DNA from: Streptomyces caniferus
GTDB lineage: Bacteria > Actinomycetota > Actinomycetes > Streptomycetales > Streptomycetaceae
Assembly (NCBI RefSeq): GCF_009811555.1
Contig: NZ_BLIN01000003.1
Location: forward strand, 310,001-374,000
Reading direction: 5' to 3'
DNA: 64,000 bases
The notes beneath the pieces were generated by a model. It searched no databases and was not told where the DNA came from. It saw only the letters and a list, made by a program, of their open reading frames with translations. The position numbers were made by a program, and so were the translations under genes. The stretch's first letter is position 1. Each line of letters starts with the position of its first letter. Of this stretch, positions 1 to 9,983 are shown one piece after another.

Positions 1-1135
1 CCACCGGCTGTGCGAACCGGCGACCGGCGGCCGGGAGCCGAGAGTGCTGCTCGTCGACGCACCCGTCGGGCCGCTCACGCCCCGGGAACGGACCTGGTGC
101 TACTGGGAGGCGCCCGACGGCGCGTTCGACTCCGCGCTGACCGCGTCATGGGAACGGCTGCGGGTGCACGGCCCCGACGGGACGGCGACGGAGGGCCGCC
201 CCGTGCCCTTGCGGTACAAGATGCTGCGCTCGCGCGACTTCGAGGCGCTCGTCGGCGCCCGGCTCGCCGGCCGGAGCACCGTCGTCCGGACCGGCGCGAC
301 GGTGGAGTCCGTGCGGGACGTCGCCGGGGGCGCGGAGGTACGGGGGCGCGACGGGGCGGGGCGGCCGGTGGCCTTCCGGGCGCGCTGGGCCTTCGACTCC
401 CGTCCGGGCGCCCGGCTCCCGCCCGCCCGCACCACCCTCCAGCAGCACTTCCGGGGCTGGTTCGTCCGCACCCGGCGGCCGTCGTTCGATCCCACGACCG
501 CGGACCTGATGGACTTCCGCACCCCGCAGCCCGCCCATGGCCTGTCCTTCGGGTACGTGCTGCCGCTGAGCGAGCACACCGCGCTCGTGGAGTACACCGA
601 GTTCTCCCGCCGGATCCTCGCTACCGCGGCCTACGAGCGGGCGTTGCGCGAGTACGCCGCGCGCGTGCTGCGGCTGGACGCGTTCCGGGTGACCGCGGTC
701 GAGCAGGGCGCGATCCCGATGACCGACGGCCGGTTCCCGCGGCGGACGGGCCGTTCGGTGTTCCGCATCGGGACCGCGGGCGGCGCCACCCGTGCGTCGA
801 CCGGCTACACCTTCGCCGCCGTCCAACGGCAGTCCGCACGCATCGCGGCCGCCCTCCTGGCGGGCCGGCCCCCGCTCCCCCCGCCCGCCCACACGGCCTG
901 GCACCGGGCGATGGACGCCGTGCTGCTGCGCGCGCTGGACAGCGGCCGGGTGGACGGCGCCGAGTTCTTCACCGGTCTGTTCCGCACGGTGCCGATGGAG
1001 CGGCTGCTGCGGTTCCTCGACGGCCGCTCCCGCCTGTGGGAGGACCTCAGCATCGGCCTGCGCACCCCGGTGCTGCCCATGCTCCGCACCGCCGTCGAGC
1101 TTCCGCTGCTGCCGCGTCGGGCCACCGTGCGGTGA
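1..1135 (+). CDS. crtY: Lycopene beta-cyclase, partial (5' end outside window)
   Basis: FAD-dependent lycopene cyclase that closes the ends of lycopene to give beta-carotene, acting at the membrane. The frame is open from the left edge (about 378 codons present), so the N-terminal nucleotide-binding glycines are cut off. Visible family landmarks are the RTWCYW segment near the start, FDSR and QQHFRGWFV in the middle, and the GGATRASTGYTF block that is typical of CrtY near residue 260. It is followed by a tiny frame and crtU in the order of the Streptomyces crtY-crtT-crtU set, but crtT is absent. CrtY plus CrtU implies that isorenieratene is the end product. Confidence 0.93.
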   Translation, partial: HRLCEPATGGREPRVLLVDAPVGPLTPRERTWCYWEAPDGAFDSALTASWERLRVHGPDGTATEGRPVPLRYKMLRSRDFEALVGARLAGRSTVVRTGATVESVRDVAGGAEVRGRDGAGRPVAFRARWAFDSRPGARLPPARTTLQQHFRGWFVRTRRPSFDPTTADLMDFRTPQPAHGLSFGYVLPLSEHTALVEYTEFSRRILATAAYERALREYAARVLRLDAFRVTAVEQGAIPMTDGRFPRRTGRSVFRIGTAGGATRASTGYTFAAVQRQSARIAAALLAGRPPLPPPAHTAWHRAMDAVLLRALDSGRVDGAEFFTGLFRTVPMERLLRFLDGRSRLWEDLSIGLRTPVLPMLRTAVELPLLPRRATVR

Positions 1136-1173
1136 ACCCGCCATCCGTACGCCCCCGGACCGGAGGAGACCCC

Positions 1174-1233
1174 GTGACACCGCTGCCCGAGAACGTCCCG
1201 CCCACCGCGTGCGCCCCGCGGGAGCGCGCGTGA
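1174..1233 (+). CDS. 19-residue frame between crtY and crtU (possible crtT remnant or coupling leader)
   Basis: A GTG start lies seven bases after GGAGGAG (1162-1168), a strong ribosome binding site. The frame codes for VTPLPENVPPTACAPRERA and its TGA overlaps the crtU GTG start as GTGA. In the crtY-T-U arrangement known from Streptomyces, this place holds the methyltransferase gene crtT. The frame may be what remains after crtT was deleted, kept because it couples translation to crtU. It could also simply be a leader that loads ribosomes for crtU, which has no clear binding site of its own. It has no recognisable domain. Confidence 0.4.
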   Translation: MTPLPENVPPTACAPRERA

Positions 1234-2792
1234 CCTCCCCCGGGCGCGCGCGGAGCGGGGCCGCGCGGCACGGACGCGACCGCCGGGCGCAACGGCTGCC
1301 GGGGCCGCCGGGGCGGGATCGGGCAGCGGCCGACGGGCCCGCTGTGGCGGTGGTCGGCGGCGGTATCGCGGGCCTCTCGGCCGCGACCGCGCTGGCCGAG
1401 CGGGGCGTGCGGGTGACGTTGTACGAACGGGGAGGGGAGCTGGGCGGCCGGCTGGCGGGCTGGCCGGTGCGGCTCGCCGACGGGTCGACGGCGACCATGA
1501 GCCGTGGGTTCCATGCGTTCTTTCCGCAGTACTACAACCTGCGGGGGCTGCTGCGCCGGGTTGACCCGGGGCTGGACGTGCTCAGGCGGCTGCCCGACTA
1601 TCCGCTGCACCACCGTGCGGGCGCGCGGGACAGTTTCGCGCGGGTGCCACGGACACCGCCGTGGAGCGCGCTGGGATTCGTGGCGCTCAGTCCGACGTTC
1701 ACCTGGCGGGACCTGGTGCGGATGCGGCCCGGTGCGGCCCTGCCGCTGCTCGACGTACGGGTGCCGCAGGTCTATGAGCGTCTGGACGGCATCAGCGCCC
1801 ATGACTTCCTCTCCCGCATCCGCTTCCCCGAGGCCGCGCGGCACCTCGCGTTCGAGGTGTTCTCCCGGAGTTTCTTCGCGGACCCGCGGGAACTGTCGGC
1901 CGCCGAGCTGGTGTTGATGTTCCACATCTACTTCCTCGGCTCCAGCGAGGGGCTGCTCTTCGATGTGCCCGCCGAGCCCTTTCCGCAGGCGTTGTGGCAC
2001 CCCCTCGCCCGGTACCTGACGGGGCACGGGGTGCGGCTGTGCACGGACACGGCGGTGACGGGGGTCGAGCCGGTGGCCGGCGGCGGGGTGCGGGTCGTCG
2101 CGCGGGGCGAGGAGCACCGGTTCGACGCGGTGGTGCTCGCGCTGGACACCGGTGGGCTGCGGCAACTCGTCGCCGCGTCCGGGAAGTTGGGGGACGCGGC
2201 ATGGCGGGCGCGTATCGGACGGCTGCGGACCGCGCCGCCCTTCCTGGTGTCGCGGCTGTGGCTGGAGCGGCGGGTGCGCGCCGACCGGCCGGGTTTCCTG
2301 GGCACCAGCGGCTTCGGCTCGTTGGACAATGTCAGTGTGCTGGAGCGCTGGGAGGGGGAGGCGGCCCGCTGGTCGGCCCGCACCGGCGGTTCGGTGCTCG
2401 AACTGCACGCCTACGCCGTCGCCCCGGGCGCCGACCGGGGGCGCGAACAGCGGCGTCTGGTGGAGCAGTTGCACGCCGTCTATCCGGAGACCCGCGGCGT
2501 GCGGATCGTCGACCGGCGGCACGAGTGGCGGGCGGACTGTCCGCTGTTCCCGGTGGGCGGCTTCGGCGACCGGCCGACCGTGCGCACGCCCGACCCACGG
2601 GTGGTGGTCGCGGGCGACGCGGTGCGCACACCGTTCCCGGTGGCCCTGATGGAGCGCGCCGCGACGACCGGGTTCCTCGCGGCCAACGCGCTGCTGGGGC
2701 GCTGGGGCGTACGCGGCCAGACCCTGTGGACCGTGCCGGACAGGGGGCGCTCCGCGGCGCTGCGGTGGGCGGCGCGGTGGGCGGACAGGTGA
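1230..2792 (+). CDS. crtU: Beta-carotene desaturase/methylase (aromatic ring formation)
   Basis: CrtU turns the beta-ionone rings of beta-carotene into aromatic rings while shifting a methyl group, giving beta-isorenieratene and isorenieratene. The 520-residue protein has the dinucleotide-binding motif GGGIAG at residues 43-48, an ERGGELGGR block typical of phytoene-desaturase-like FAD enzymes just after it, and a C-terminal VVVAGDAVRTPFP segment that closes the FAD site. The GTG at 1230 overlaps the stop of the preceding 19-residue frame, which supports this start; the first 35 residues are Arg/Ala-rich and poorly conserved in character, so a later start is possible. It is convergent with the Rieske gene 40 bases downstream. 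Confidence 0.9.
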   Translation: MTSPGRARSGAARHGRDRRAQRLPGPPGRDRAAADGPAVAVVGGGIAGLSAATALAERGVRVTLYERGGELGGRLAGWPVRLADGSTATMSRGFHAFFPQYYNLRGLLRRVDPGLDVLRRLPDYPLHHRAGARDSFARVPRTPPWSALGFVALSPTFTWRDLVRMRPGAALPLLDVRVPQVYERLDGISAHDFLSRIRFPEAARHLAFEVFSRSFFADPRELSAAELVLMFHIYFLGSSEGLLFDVPAEPFPQALWHPLARYLTGHGVRLCTDTAVTGVEPVAGGGVRVVARGEEHRFDAVVLALDTGGLRQLVAASGKLGDAAWRARIGRLRTAPPFLVSRLWLERRVRADRPGFLGTSGFGSLDNVSVLERWEGEAARWSARTGGSVLELHAYAVAPGADRGREQRRLVEQLHAVYPETRGVRIVDRRHEWRADCPLFPVGGFGDRPTVRTPDPRVVVAGDAVRTPFPVALMERAATTGFLAANALLGRWGVRGQTLWTVPDRGRSAALRWAARWADR

Positions 2793-2832
2793 CCGGGGTG
2801 TGCTCCCGGTACCTCCACGTGGCGGGCCGGGT

Positions 2833-3846
2833 TCAGCCCGGATGGCGTCCGCTGCTGCGCAGCTCCCAGCGGCGCTCGGCGTAGGCCAGGTCGTCGCGCC
2901 ACAGCCGTCGGGAGGCGGCGCGCATCAGCGGGCGCAGGGCGGGCGCGGCAGCGTGGGCGAGGGCGAATCCGGGGCGCCGGGACGTGGCGACGATCGCCTC
3001 GGTGACCGCGGTGCGCGGGCGTCCCCGGTCGTCCGGGCCCAGCGGCGTGGCATGGGTCTCCACCACGGAGCCCTGGCCCTCGCCCGCCTCGATGTGCATC
3101 ACCACGGTGCGGGGCTCGGGGGCGGCGAAACGGGCCGTGACCGGCACCACGGCGCGTCCGGCGACCTTGAAGGAGACCTCGACGGCGATGCCGTCGGACC
3201 GCTCCGTACCGCGCTCCGGTGAGGGGTCCACCACGGTCAGGTCGACGAAGGAGTACGGGTGGAACCATGCGCCGTGCCACGGGTCGAGGCGGTTGGCGAT
3301 CACGTCCTCGGGGTCGCAGACCCCGGTGACGGTGTGGACGGCGGTGACGGCGCCCGCCGTCCGCGGCCGGAGCGGGAGGACCGGCTCGGGCAGCGGCGGT
3401 TCGCCGCCGGCCTCGTCGAGGCGTACCCAGGCCAGCAGACCGTCGTCGTGGGCGGGGAACGGCTCCCAGCCGGCGAACGGGGCGCCGTCCAGGGCGAGTC
3501 CGTGCCAACGGCAGCGGAGGGTGCCGCCGTGCACGGGGCTCCGGTCCAGCGGCGCGCCGAGGTGCGGGCAGGCCCCCGGCCCGGCGAGCAGCCGGCCCGC
3601 CGCGTCGCGCCAGGCGACGACCTCGACGCCGGCGACGGTACGGCCGAAGGAGCGGCGGGCGCCGATGTCGCCGGTCGCGCCGAGGACGAACCAGTTGCCC
3701 GACGGGCGGGCGAGGGCGGCCTTGACGGCGTCGGCGAGGAGCGCGGGTTTCGCCTCGCGCCAGGTCGGACGCTGCGCCTCCCACCGCACGGGCCTGCGGC
3801 GCAGCCGGAGCGGGAGCCGCGCGGGCCGGCGGGCCTCCTGGGTCAT
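2833..3846 (-). CDS. Rieske [2Fe-2S] protein at the crtV position
   Basis: A 337-residue protein with an N-terminal Rieske domain: C93-P-H95 and C112-R-W-H115 are the four expected ligands of a [2Fe-2S] cluster. The C-terminal two thirds resemble the DUF5914 region seen beside carotenoid genes in Streptomyces. It is the last gene of the crtI-crtB run and its ATG overlaps the crtB stop as ATGA, so it is made with the carotenoid enzymes. The position equals that of crtV in crtEIBV clusters. The role is not visible from sequence; an oxygenase or an electron carrier for CrtU-type chemistry are both reasonable. The catalytic iron site of a full Rieske oxygenase alpha subunit was not established. 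Confidence 0.8.
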   Translation of the reverse strand: MTQEARRPARLPLRLRRRPVRWEAQRPTWREAKPALLADAVKAALARPSGNWFVLGATGDIGARRSFGRTVAGVEVVAWRDAAGRLLAGPGACPHLGAPLDRSPVHGGTLRCRWHGLALDGAPFAGWEPFPAHDDGLLAWVRLDEAGGEPPLPEPVLPLRPRTAGAVTAVHTVTGVCDPEDVIANRLDPWHGAWFHPYSFVDLTVVDPSPERGTERSDGIAVEVSFKVAGRAVVPVTARFAAPEPRTVVMHIEAGEGQGSVVETHATPLGPDDRGRPRTAVTEAIVATSRRPGFALAHAAAPALRPLMRAASRRLWRDDLAYAERRWELRSSGRHPG

Positions 3847-4832
3847 GAGGTCTCCTTCTGCGGGCGGTGCGGCACCCCGGCACGCGGCACGGCGGGGCGG
3901 CGGGCGGCGATGCGGGCGGCGGCTACCCGGACCAGACCGCCGGCGGCGGTGGCCGCGCGGCGTCGGCGGGAGACCACCGAGCGGCGGTGCAGCACGGCGT
4001 ACCCGTCGTCGCGCACGGCGTCGAGGATGGCGCTGTAGAGGACGAACGCGGTGCGGATGCACGGCCGCGAGACCGGGTCGAGCAGGGCGAGGCCGGGTGC
4101 CGCCTCGCGGTAGACGCCGCGGGTGAGTTCGGCGGCCGCCGTCATGGCCGCGGTGATCCGCGGGTCGCGGTGGCCGGTGTCCCGGCTCCACCGGAGCAGG
4201 GCGCGGTCGACGCCGTGCGCCGCCAGCAGGTCGGCGGGCAGATAGATCCGGCCCCGGTCGAGGTCCTCTCCGACGTCGCGCAGGAAGTTGGTGAGCTGGA
4301 AGGCGATGCCGAGGGCCGCGGCGTGCGGGGCGGCCTCCTCCTGCGGCACGACCGTGCCGAGCACCGGGAGCATCTCCAGCCCCATCACCGCGGCCGAGCC
4401 GTGCACATAGCGGCGCAGGTCCTCGTACGTCGGGTAGTCCGTGACCGTCAGATCGCTGCGCATCGACGCCATGAAGTCCGCGAAGTGCCGGTGGTCGATG
4501 CGGTACACGGCAGCGGTGTGCGCCACCGCGCGCACCACCGGCTCCGCGGTCTCTCCCCCGCGCAGGCCCTCCTCCAGGCAGCGCTGGAGGGCACCGAGCG
4601 CCCGTGCGCGGTCGGCGGTGGTGCGGCCGGGTCCGGGATCGTCGACGAGGTCGTCGGCCCGGCGGGCGAAGCCGTACAGGGCGTGGACGGCAGGCCGTCG
4701 CTCCACGGGCAGCAGCCGGGTGGCGAGGAAGTAGGTCCTGCCGTGCCGGGCGTTGAGCCGGCGGCAGTGGGCGTAGGCGTCGCGCAGGAGGGGGTCGGTG
4801 ATGCCTGCGGCGTCCAGTTCGCGAGCGGTCAT
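3843..4832 (-). CDS. crtB: Phytoene synthase
   Basis: Joins two geranylgeranyl diphosphates head to head to make phytoene. The 329-residue length is normal. The first aspartate-rich motif is DDLVDD at residues 60-65 and the second is in NFLRDVGED near residue 185; both bind Mg-diphosphate. The last 40 residues are an Arg/Ala-rich tail of no clear function. The start ATG overlaps the crtI stop (ATGA) and its own stop overlaps the Rieske gene start in the same way, so the three are translationally coupled. No geranylgeranyl diphosphate synthase (crtE) is present in the window, so the substrate must come from a gene elsewhere. Confidence 0.94.
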   Translation of the reverse strand: MTARELDAAGITDPLLRDAYAHCRRLNARHGRTYFLATRLLPVERRPAVHALYGFARRADDLVDDPGPGRTTADRARALGALQRCLEEGLRGGETAEPVVRAVAHTAAVYRIDHRHFADFMASMRSDLTVTDYPTYEDLRRYVHGSAAVMGLEMLPVLGTVVPQEEAAPHAAALGIAFQLTNFLRDVGEDLDRGRIYLPADLLAAHGVDRALLRWSRDTGHRDPRITAAMTAAAELTRGVYREAAPGLALLDPVSRPCIRTAFVLYSAILDAVRDDGYAVLHRRSVVSRRRRAATAAGGLVRVAAARIAARRPAVPRAGVPHRPQKETS

Positions 4833-6364
4833 GCGGGGATGCCTCTCGGGGTGCGGCGGGCGGTGCCCGCGGGGGACCGGGCGGGCCGCGGGCCGGTGAT
4901 CCGGGCGGCGGCGAGCTTGCCGGAGATCAGGACGGTGGGGACACCGACGCCCGGGGTGGTGCCGCAGCCCGCCAGCACGGCGTTCTCCGTGCCGCGCACG
5001 AGGTTGCGGGGGCGGAAGGGGCCGGTCTGCGCCAGGGTGTGGGCGGCCGAGAAGGGGGTTCCGGCGGCGAGTCCCTGCGCGGTCCAGTCGGCGGGGGTGA
5101 CCAGGTGCTGGACTTCGATGGCGGTACCGATGCCGGTCAGTCCGCGGCGCTCCAGTACGGCGAGCAGGCTGTCGCGGTACCGGGGTGCCAGGTCGTGCCA
5201 GTCCGCTGCGCCGGGGCCGGTCTCGGTGTTGGGACAGGGCGCCAGGATGTAGTGCAAGTGCCGCCCGGGCGGGGCGAGTTCCGGGTCGGAGGCGGTGGGG
5301 CGGGTGACGAGCAGCGAGGGGTCGCTCATCAGCCGTCCGGTGCGGGTGAGTTCGTCGAAGGTCCGCTCCCACGCGGCGCCGAAGGAGAGCGTGTGGTGTG
5401 CCAGCCGTGGCCACGTGCGGTCGGTGCCGGCGTGCAGGACCACGGCGGAGGGCGCGTGACGGAGGCGCAGCGGGCGGCGGGGGCGGCGGCCGAGCAGCCG
5501 GTGGACGACCGGGAGGTCGGGGGTGAGGACCACCGCGTCGCAGGGGATGCGCTCGTGTGCGGTGACCACGGCCGTGATCCGGTCGCCGCGGCGTTCCAGC
5601 CGGGTGACCGGATGGCCGTAGCGGAACGCGGCACCGGCGTCGGCGGCCGCGGCGGCCATGGCCCGGGGCAGGGCGTGCATCCCGCCGCGCGGGAAGTACA
5701 CCCCGGCGACCGTGTCCATGTAGGCGATGACGGCGTAGGCGGCCAGGGCGCGGGCGGGCGGCACACCGGCGTACAGCGCCTGGAAGGAGAAGACCCGGCG
5801 CAGCCGCGGGTCCGGCAGGAAGCGGCCGATGCGGGCGTCGAGCCGGCCGAAGCCGCCGAGCGCGGCGAGGCGGACGAGGTCCGGGTGCAGCAGTTGCAGC
5901 GGTGAGTCGAAGTTGGCGTCGATGAAGCGGTGCCGCTGGACCGCGTACAGCTGCTGGAGCCAGTGCCGCAGCCGTCGGTAGCCGTCGGCCGCCCCGGCGC
6001 CGGCGAACCGTTCGACCTCCGCCTCCATGGCCTGTGCGTCCGTGTGCACGTCCAGCTCGCTGCCGTCGGCGAACCGGGCGCGGTACGCCGGGTGCAGTGC
6101 CCGCAGCTCCAGCCGGTCGGCGAGCCGTTCGCCGACCGCCGCGAACGCCTCGTCGATGAGGTCCGGCATGGTCAGCACGGTCGGTCCGGTGTCGATGCGG
6201 TAGCCGTGGCTGTCGATCCGGCCGGCCCGTCCGCCGGGCTGCGCCTCGCGCTCGACGACCGTCACCCGTCGGCCGGCACCGAGCAGATGCAGCGTGGCGG
6301 ACAGTCCGGAGAGACCGGCGCCGACCACCACCACATGGTCGGTGGGGCCTGTGACCGCTCTCAT
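4829..6364 (-). CDS. crtI: Phytoene desaturase
   Basis: FAD enzyme that takes phytoene to lycopene. The 511-residue protein begins with a classic dinucleotide fold, [20 protein letters not shown] from about residue 12, and ends with the CrtI signature [18 protein letters not shown]. The ATG at 6364 was chosen although the frame stays open upstream to 6538, because homology-like sequence starts only here and the start overlaps the TGA of a small upstream frame. It is followed by crtB and the Rieske gene with ATGA overlaps. Confidence 0.94.
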   Translation of the reverse strand: MRAVTGPTDHVVVVGAGLSGLSATLHLLGAGRRVTVVEREAQPGGRAGRIDSHGYRIDTGPTVLTMPDLIDEAFAAVGERLADRLELRALHPAYRARFADGSELDVHTDAQAMEAEVERFAGAGAADGYRRLRHWLQQLYAVQRHRFIDANFDSPLQLLHPDLVRLAALGGFGRLDARIGRFLPDPRLRRVFSFQALYAGVPPARALAAYAVIAYMDTVAGVYFPRGGMHALPRAMAAAAADAGAAFRYGHPVTRLERRGDRITAVVTAHERIPCDAVVLTPDLPVVHRLLGRRPRRPLRLRHAPSAVVLHAGTDRTWPRLAHHTLSFGAAWERTFDELTRTGRLMSDPSLLVTRPTASDPELAPPGRHLHYILAPCPNTETGPGAADWHDLAPRYRDSLLAVLERRGLTGIGTAIEVQHLVTPADWTAQGLAAGTPFSAAHTLAQTGPFRPRNLVRGTENAVLAGCGTTPGVGVPTVLISGKLAAARITGPRPARSPAGTARRTPRGIPA

Positions 6365-6492
6365 GAACCGCCCCCTTCGGCACTGCGGGCGGGCACGCCC
6401 CCGAACGGCCGGACGCGGGACAGCGGGCCGGTGTCGCGGTGTGCGTCCCTGCGCACCGCGGGGTGTGCGCCGGCCCCGGTACGAGGGCGCAT
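6361..6492 (-). CDS. 43-residue frame coupled to crtI (at the usual crtE position)
   Basis: ATG at 6492 follows GAGAGGA with good spacing, and the frame ends in a TGA that overlaps the crtI ATG. The product is Arg/Gly-rich, starts [18 protein letters not shown] and has no recognisable domain. In Streptomyces crtEIBV operons, crtE sits directly before crtI. This may be a scar of its loss, or a leader that feeds ribosomes into crtI. It lies 73 bases downstream of the ketosynthase gene on the same strand. Confidence 0.38.
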   Translation of the reverse strand: MRPRTGAGAHPAVRRDAHRDTGPLSRVRPFGGVPARSAEGGGS

Positions 6493-6565
6493 CGTGAGTC
6501 CTCTCGTCGCGTCGACGGGCGAAGGGGGCGGCGCGCACCCGGCTGTTCGCCGGTCCGGGCGCGCG

Positions 6566-7795
6566 TCAGGCGGAGCGGAAGACCAGTGCGGCGTTCTGGC
6601 CGCCGAATCCGATGGAGAGGCTGGCGGCGGCGGACTGGGCCGTGGTGCGGGGGACTTTGGCCACGATGTCCAGGTCGATGTCGAGGTCGGTGTCTTCGTG
6701 GTTGACGGTGGGCGGGACGGTGTCCCGTTGCAGGCTCATGACGGTGACGGCCGCTTCGATGGCGCCCGCGGCTCCGATGGCGTGGCCGAGCGCGCCCTTG
6801 AGGGAAGTGACGGCGGGAGGCGCGGGGAACACGCTGTGCAGCGCCTTGGCCTCGGCCAGGTCGTTGCGCCGGGTTCCGGTGCCGTGCGCGTTGATGTGGT
6901 CGATGTCCCCGGGCACCGCGCCGGCGTCCGCCAGGGCCGCGGTGAGGGCCGCCGCCGCTCCCCGGCCGTCCGGGTCGGGGGCGGCGTAGTGGTAGGCGTC
7001 GCAGCTCGCCCCGTAGCCGACCAGGTGTGCGCGCGGGCGGGCACCGCGGGCCTGCGCATGGGCGGGGCGTTCCAGCACCAGGACGGCCGCGCCTTCGGAG
7101 AGGACGAAGCCGTCGCGTGCGGCGTCGAAGGGGCGGCAGGCGCCCGCGGGGTCGGCCGTCCGTGTGGAGAGGGCGCCCATGCGGTGGAAGCAGGCGGCGG
7201 GGATGGGGTGGCGCGCGGATTCCGCCCCGCCGGCCAGGACGATGTCGCAGGTCCCGGAGCGCAGCAGGTCACGGGCGATGCCCAGGGCGCTGCTGCCGGA
7301 GGCGCAGGCGGTGGAGACCGCGAAGTTGGGTCCGGTGACCGTCAGGTCGAGGGCGATCTCGGCGGCCGCCATGTTGGGCACGCTGCGGGTGATGGCGAGC
7401 GGCGAGATGTCCAGCGGCCGGCCGGCCGCGAGCTTGGCGAACTCGCCGACGTAGCGCTCCATGCTGCCCGTGCCCGTCCCCATGACCACCCCGACGCGCG
7501 CGGGGTCCCAGTCAGTGGGGTCCAGACCGGCGTCGGCGACGGCGTGCCGGGCGGCGAGGAGGGCCATGGCGACGAAGCGGTCCAGCCGCCAGGCGGCTTT
7601 CCGGCCGACCAGGGCGGCGGTGTCGAAGTCCGGCACCCGGCAGGAGATGTCCACCGGCAGGCCCGCGAGTTCGGGGTCCCGGGCGGCGGTGGACCGGCCG
7701 GTGAGCAGGCCGTCCCAGGTTGCCCGGGCGCCGATCCCGGCCGGGCTGATGACCCCGAGGCCGGTGACGGCGACCTCGCGGCACTGACCGGGCAT
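6566..7795 (-). CDS. FabF-type beta-ketoacyl-ACP synthase
   Basis: Condenses an acyl thioester with malonyl-ACP. The 409-residue protein has a full set of catalytic residues: Cys164 in STACASGS, His304 in NAHGTGT, Lys333 and His338 in [10 protein letters not shown]. It is therefore an active ketosynthase, not a chain-length-factor homologue. Its start overlaps the ACP stop (TGATG), so the two are coupled partners. Primary fatty-acid fabF is normally beside fabD/fabH, which are not here. The context (ACP, thioesterase II, exporter, then carotenoid genes on the same strand) suggests a secondary pathway making or attaching an acyl chain. Confidence 0.88.
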   Translation of the reverse strand: MPGQCREVAVTGLGVISPAGIGARATWDGLLTGRSTAARDPELAGLPVDISCRVPDFDTAALVGRKAAWRLDRFVAMALLAARHAVADAGLDPTDWDPARVGVVMGTGTGSMERYVGEFAKLAAGRPLDISPLAITRSVPNMAAAEIALDLTVTGPNFAVSTACASGSSALGIARDLLRSGTCDIVLAGGAESARHPIPAACFHRMGALSTRTADPAGACRPFDAARDGFVLSEGAAVLVLERPAHAQARGARPRAHLVGYGASCDAYHYAAPDPDGRGAAAALTAALADAGAVPGDIDHINAHGTGTRRNDLAEAKALHSVFPAPPAVTSLKGALGHAIGAAGAIEAAVTVMSLQRDTVPPTVNHEDTDLDIDLDIVAKVPRTTAQSAAASLSIGFGGQNAALVFRSA

Positions 7796-8058
7796 CAGGC
7801 CCCGCTGTGCGGCGCCGCGAACAGCGCCGAGTCGGCGTCCTGGGCGTCCATGAGGGCCGCCAGCTCCTCGATGCTCGTCTGCAGCGGAACGTCCTCCAGC
7901 GAGATCCCGGTGCGTTCCTGCAGCATCAGCCCCATCTCGACCAGCGCGAGCGAGTCCAGCCCCAGGTCCTCGAAGGTGCGCTCGGGGGTGACCTCGGCCG
8001 GGTCCAGATCGAAGGTCTCGGTGAGAGTGCTGGTGATCAGCTCGGTACTGGTGGACAC
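7795..8058 (-). CDS. Acyl carrier protein
   Basis: An 87-residue carrier protein. Ser36 in DLGLDSLALVEMG is the expected phosphopantetheine attachment site. The GTG start at 8058 follows GAAGGAG with six bases between; the longer open frame upstream has no such signal. The tail after residue 75 (DADSALFAAPHSGA) is a short extension beyond the usual four-helix core. It is coupled to the downstream ketosynthase. About 280 bases separate it from the exporter gene upstream, enough for its own promoter, which could not be identified. Confidence 0.88.
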   Translation of the reverse strand: MSTSTELITSTLTETFDLDPAEVTPERTFEDLGLDSLALVEMGLMLQERTGISLEDVPLQTSIEELAALMDAQDADSALFAAPHSGA

Positions 8059-8336
8059 GGTGACTCCTTCGGTGGGTGAGGTGGTGCCGGCGAAGGCCAC
8101 GGCGCGGCACTGTCCGGGCGCGGTACGTCGGTGCCCGCGGGCACCGCGCGTCCGTTCAGCGGCGGCTCGGGACACCCCGGTACGTGCCGGTGCGGGCGGG
8201 GCGGTGCATCGCGGCTCCAGGCAGGCGGGCGGCGGTCGGCACCGGAGACCGGTGCGCGGGGAGCGGTCTCGCGCTCCCTACTTTCTCCGACCCGGTGCTC
8301 GGGCAGCGGCCTTGAAGGCACCTCCGAACGAGTGAC

Positions 8337-9983
8337 TTATCGCTCTATAGCCCCGGCTGCGGATCCTCGCCGGGCTCCGGCCGCGGCCGGCGGGGCGGCA
8401 GGGCCGTCACAGGGGAGGCGGGCGGCGTGGGACGCGGGCGGCCGGCCGAGCCAGCGTGCCGCCGCGACGGCGGTGACCAGGGTGACGGCTCCGGCGACGA
8501 CGGCGGTGAGCGTCATCGCGTCCGTGAAGGCCCGGCGCGCGGCGGCCAGCACCCCGGCGCGCAGCGGGCCGGGCAGCCGCATCGCCTGTGCGGGGACGGA
8601 CAGCATGCTGTGCTCGGCCGCTTCCGTCACCAGCGCCGGGGCGTGCAGACCGGCGAGGGAGGTGCTGAACCGGGAGGTGAAGACGGCGGCGAGCAGGGAG
8701 CCCTGGACGGCCACCCCGAGCGCGGAGCCGACCTGGCGGGTGGCGTCGTTGATGGCCGAGCCGAGTCCGGCCCGTTCGGTGGCGACCGAGCCCATCACCG
8801 ACTCGGTGGCCGCCGCCGCCACCAGGCCGGCGCCCACGCCCGCGACCAGTTGGAAGGCCGCGCAGTGCGGGTAGCCGGAGTCGGGGGTGGTGGTCGCCAG
8901 GACGGCGAAGCCGGCCGTCACCAGCAGCAGTCCGCCGACGACGGGGAGCCTGCCGCCCAGCCTGGCCCGTACGGGTACGGCGCACACCGCGCCCAGCGCG
9001 AGTCCGGCCGGCAGCGGCAGCGTCCGCACACCGGCCTGCCAGGGGCTGAAGCCGAGCACGCCCTGGAGGTAGAGGGTCAGGACGAAGAGCGCGCCGAACA
9101 TGGCGAAGGACATCAGGGCCAGGGCCGCCGCGGCCACGCCGATGCCCGGCACCCGCAGCAGGTACAACGGGAGCATGGGGGCGGGCGTGCGCAGTTGCCG
9201 GCCGACGAAGGCGGCCAGCAGCAGGGCGGCGACGGTGAATCCGGTGAGTGCGGCCGGGCTGGTCCAGCCGCGGTGCGGGCTCTCGGTGATCGACCACACC
9301 AGCGCCAGCAGTCCCGCGGCCGACAGCGCGGCACCGGGCACGTCGAAGCCGCCGCGCCGCCGCGTATGCGACTCGGGCACCAGGGCGAGGGCCAGGACGA
9401 TGACGACGGCGGACAGCGGCAGATTGATCCAGAACGCGGCGCGCCAGGAGGAGTGCTCCACCAGCCAGCCGCCGATGACCGGACCGCACAGCCCGCCCAT
9501 GCCGCCGACCGCGGCCCAGGCGGCGATCGCCCGGCTGCGCAGCCGGGGTTCGGGGAAGAGGTGGTGGAGGACCGCCAGCGTGGCCGGCATCAGCAGGGCC
9601 GCCCCGGCCCCCATGCCGCAGCGCGCGGCGATCACCTGCCAGGGGTGTCCGGCCAGCGCGCCGCCGAGCGAGGCGCCTCCGCAGACCGCCACCCCGCAGA
9701 CGAAGGACCGCCGCCGGCCCCAGGCATCGGTGAAGGCTCCGACGGCCAGCACCGTGCCGCCCAGTACCAGGGCGAAGCCGTCCACGATCCACTGCACCTG
9801 CGCGGTGGAGGTGTCCAGGTCGTCCTGCAGGTCGGGGACGGCGACGTTGAGGACCGTCAGGTCCAGGCCGAGCATGAACAGGCCGAGGCACACCACGGCG
9901 GCCGCTCCCCCGCGCCGCGCAGGTCCGGCGGGCCCTCCGGCCCGTCCTGCGGCCGGTCCCGCGGTCGGCGAAGCGGCCGTCAT
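8337..9983 (-). CDS. MFS drug-type exporter, DHA2 family (14 TM)
   Basis: A proton-driven efflux protein of 548 residues with about 14 hydrophobic segments. Motifs typical of the DHA2 (EmrB/QacA) group are LDLTVLNVAVPDLQ in the first helix region, GAFTDAWGRRR in the first cytoplasmic loop and the GGLCGPVIGGWLVEHSSWRAAF-like motif C region around residues 160-180. The ATG overlaps the thioesterase stop (ATGA). Coupled to a thioesterase and upstream of ACP and ketosynthase genes, it is a good candidate for exporting the acyl product of this set. The last 40 residues are Pro/Ala/Arg-rich and probably disordered. Confidence 0.9.
   Translation of the reverse strand: MTAASPTAGPAAGRAGGPAGPARRGGAAAVVCLGLFMLGLDLTVLNVAVPDLQDDLDTSTAQVQWIVDGFALVLGGTVLAVGAFTDAWGRRRSFVCGVAVCGGASLGGALAGHPWQVIAARCGMGAGAALLMPATLAVLHHLFPEPRLRSRAIAAWAAVGGMGGLCGPVIGGWLVEHSSWRAAFWINLPLSAVVIVLALALVPESHTRRRGGFDVPGAALSAAGLLALVWSITESPHRGWTSPAALTGFTVAALLLAAFVGRQLRTPAPMLPLYLLRVPGIGVAAAALALMSFAMFGALFVLTLYLQGVLGFSPWQAGVRTLPLPAGLALGAVCAVPVRARLGGRLPVVGGLLLVTAGFAVLATTTPDSGYPHCAAFQLVAGVGAGLVAAAATESVMGSVATERAGLGSAINDATRQVGSALGVAVQGSLLAAVFTSRFSTSLAGLHAPALVTEAAEHSMLSVPAQAMRLPGPLRAGVLAAARRAFTDAMTLTAVVAGAVTLVTAVAAARWLGRPPASHAARLPCDGPAAPPAAAGARRGSAAGAIER

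Noticed and set aside
3843..6383. Minus-strand open frame of over 800 codons through crtI and crtB
   Set aside because: Only the crtB part is protein-like. Upstream it is Arg/Pro-rich and out of frame with crtI, so it is read-through of an open frame, not a fusion.
6365..6538. N-terminal extension of CrtI
   Set aside because: The extra 58 residues are Arg-rich and precede the normal FAD-fold start; the ATG at 6364 overlaps the previous stop in the usual coupled way.
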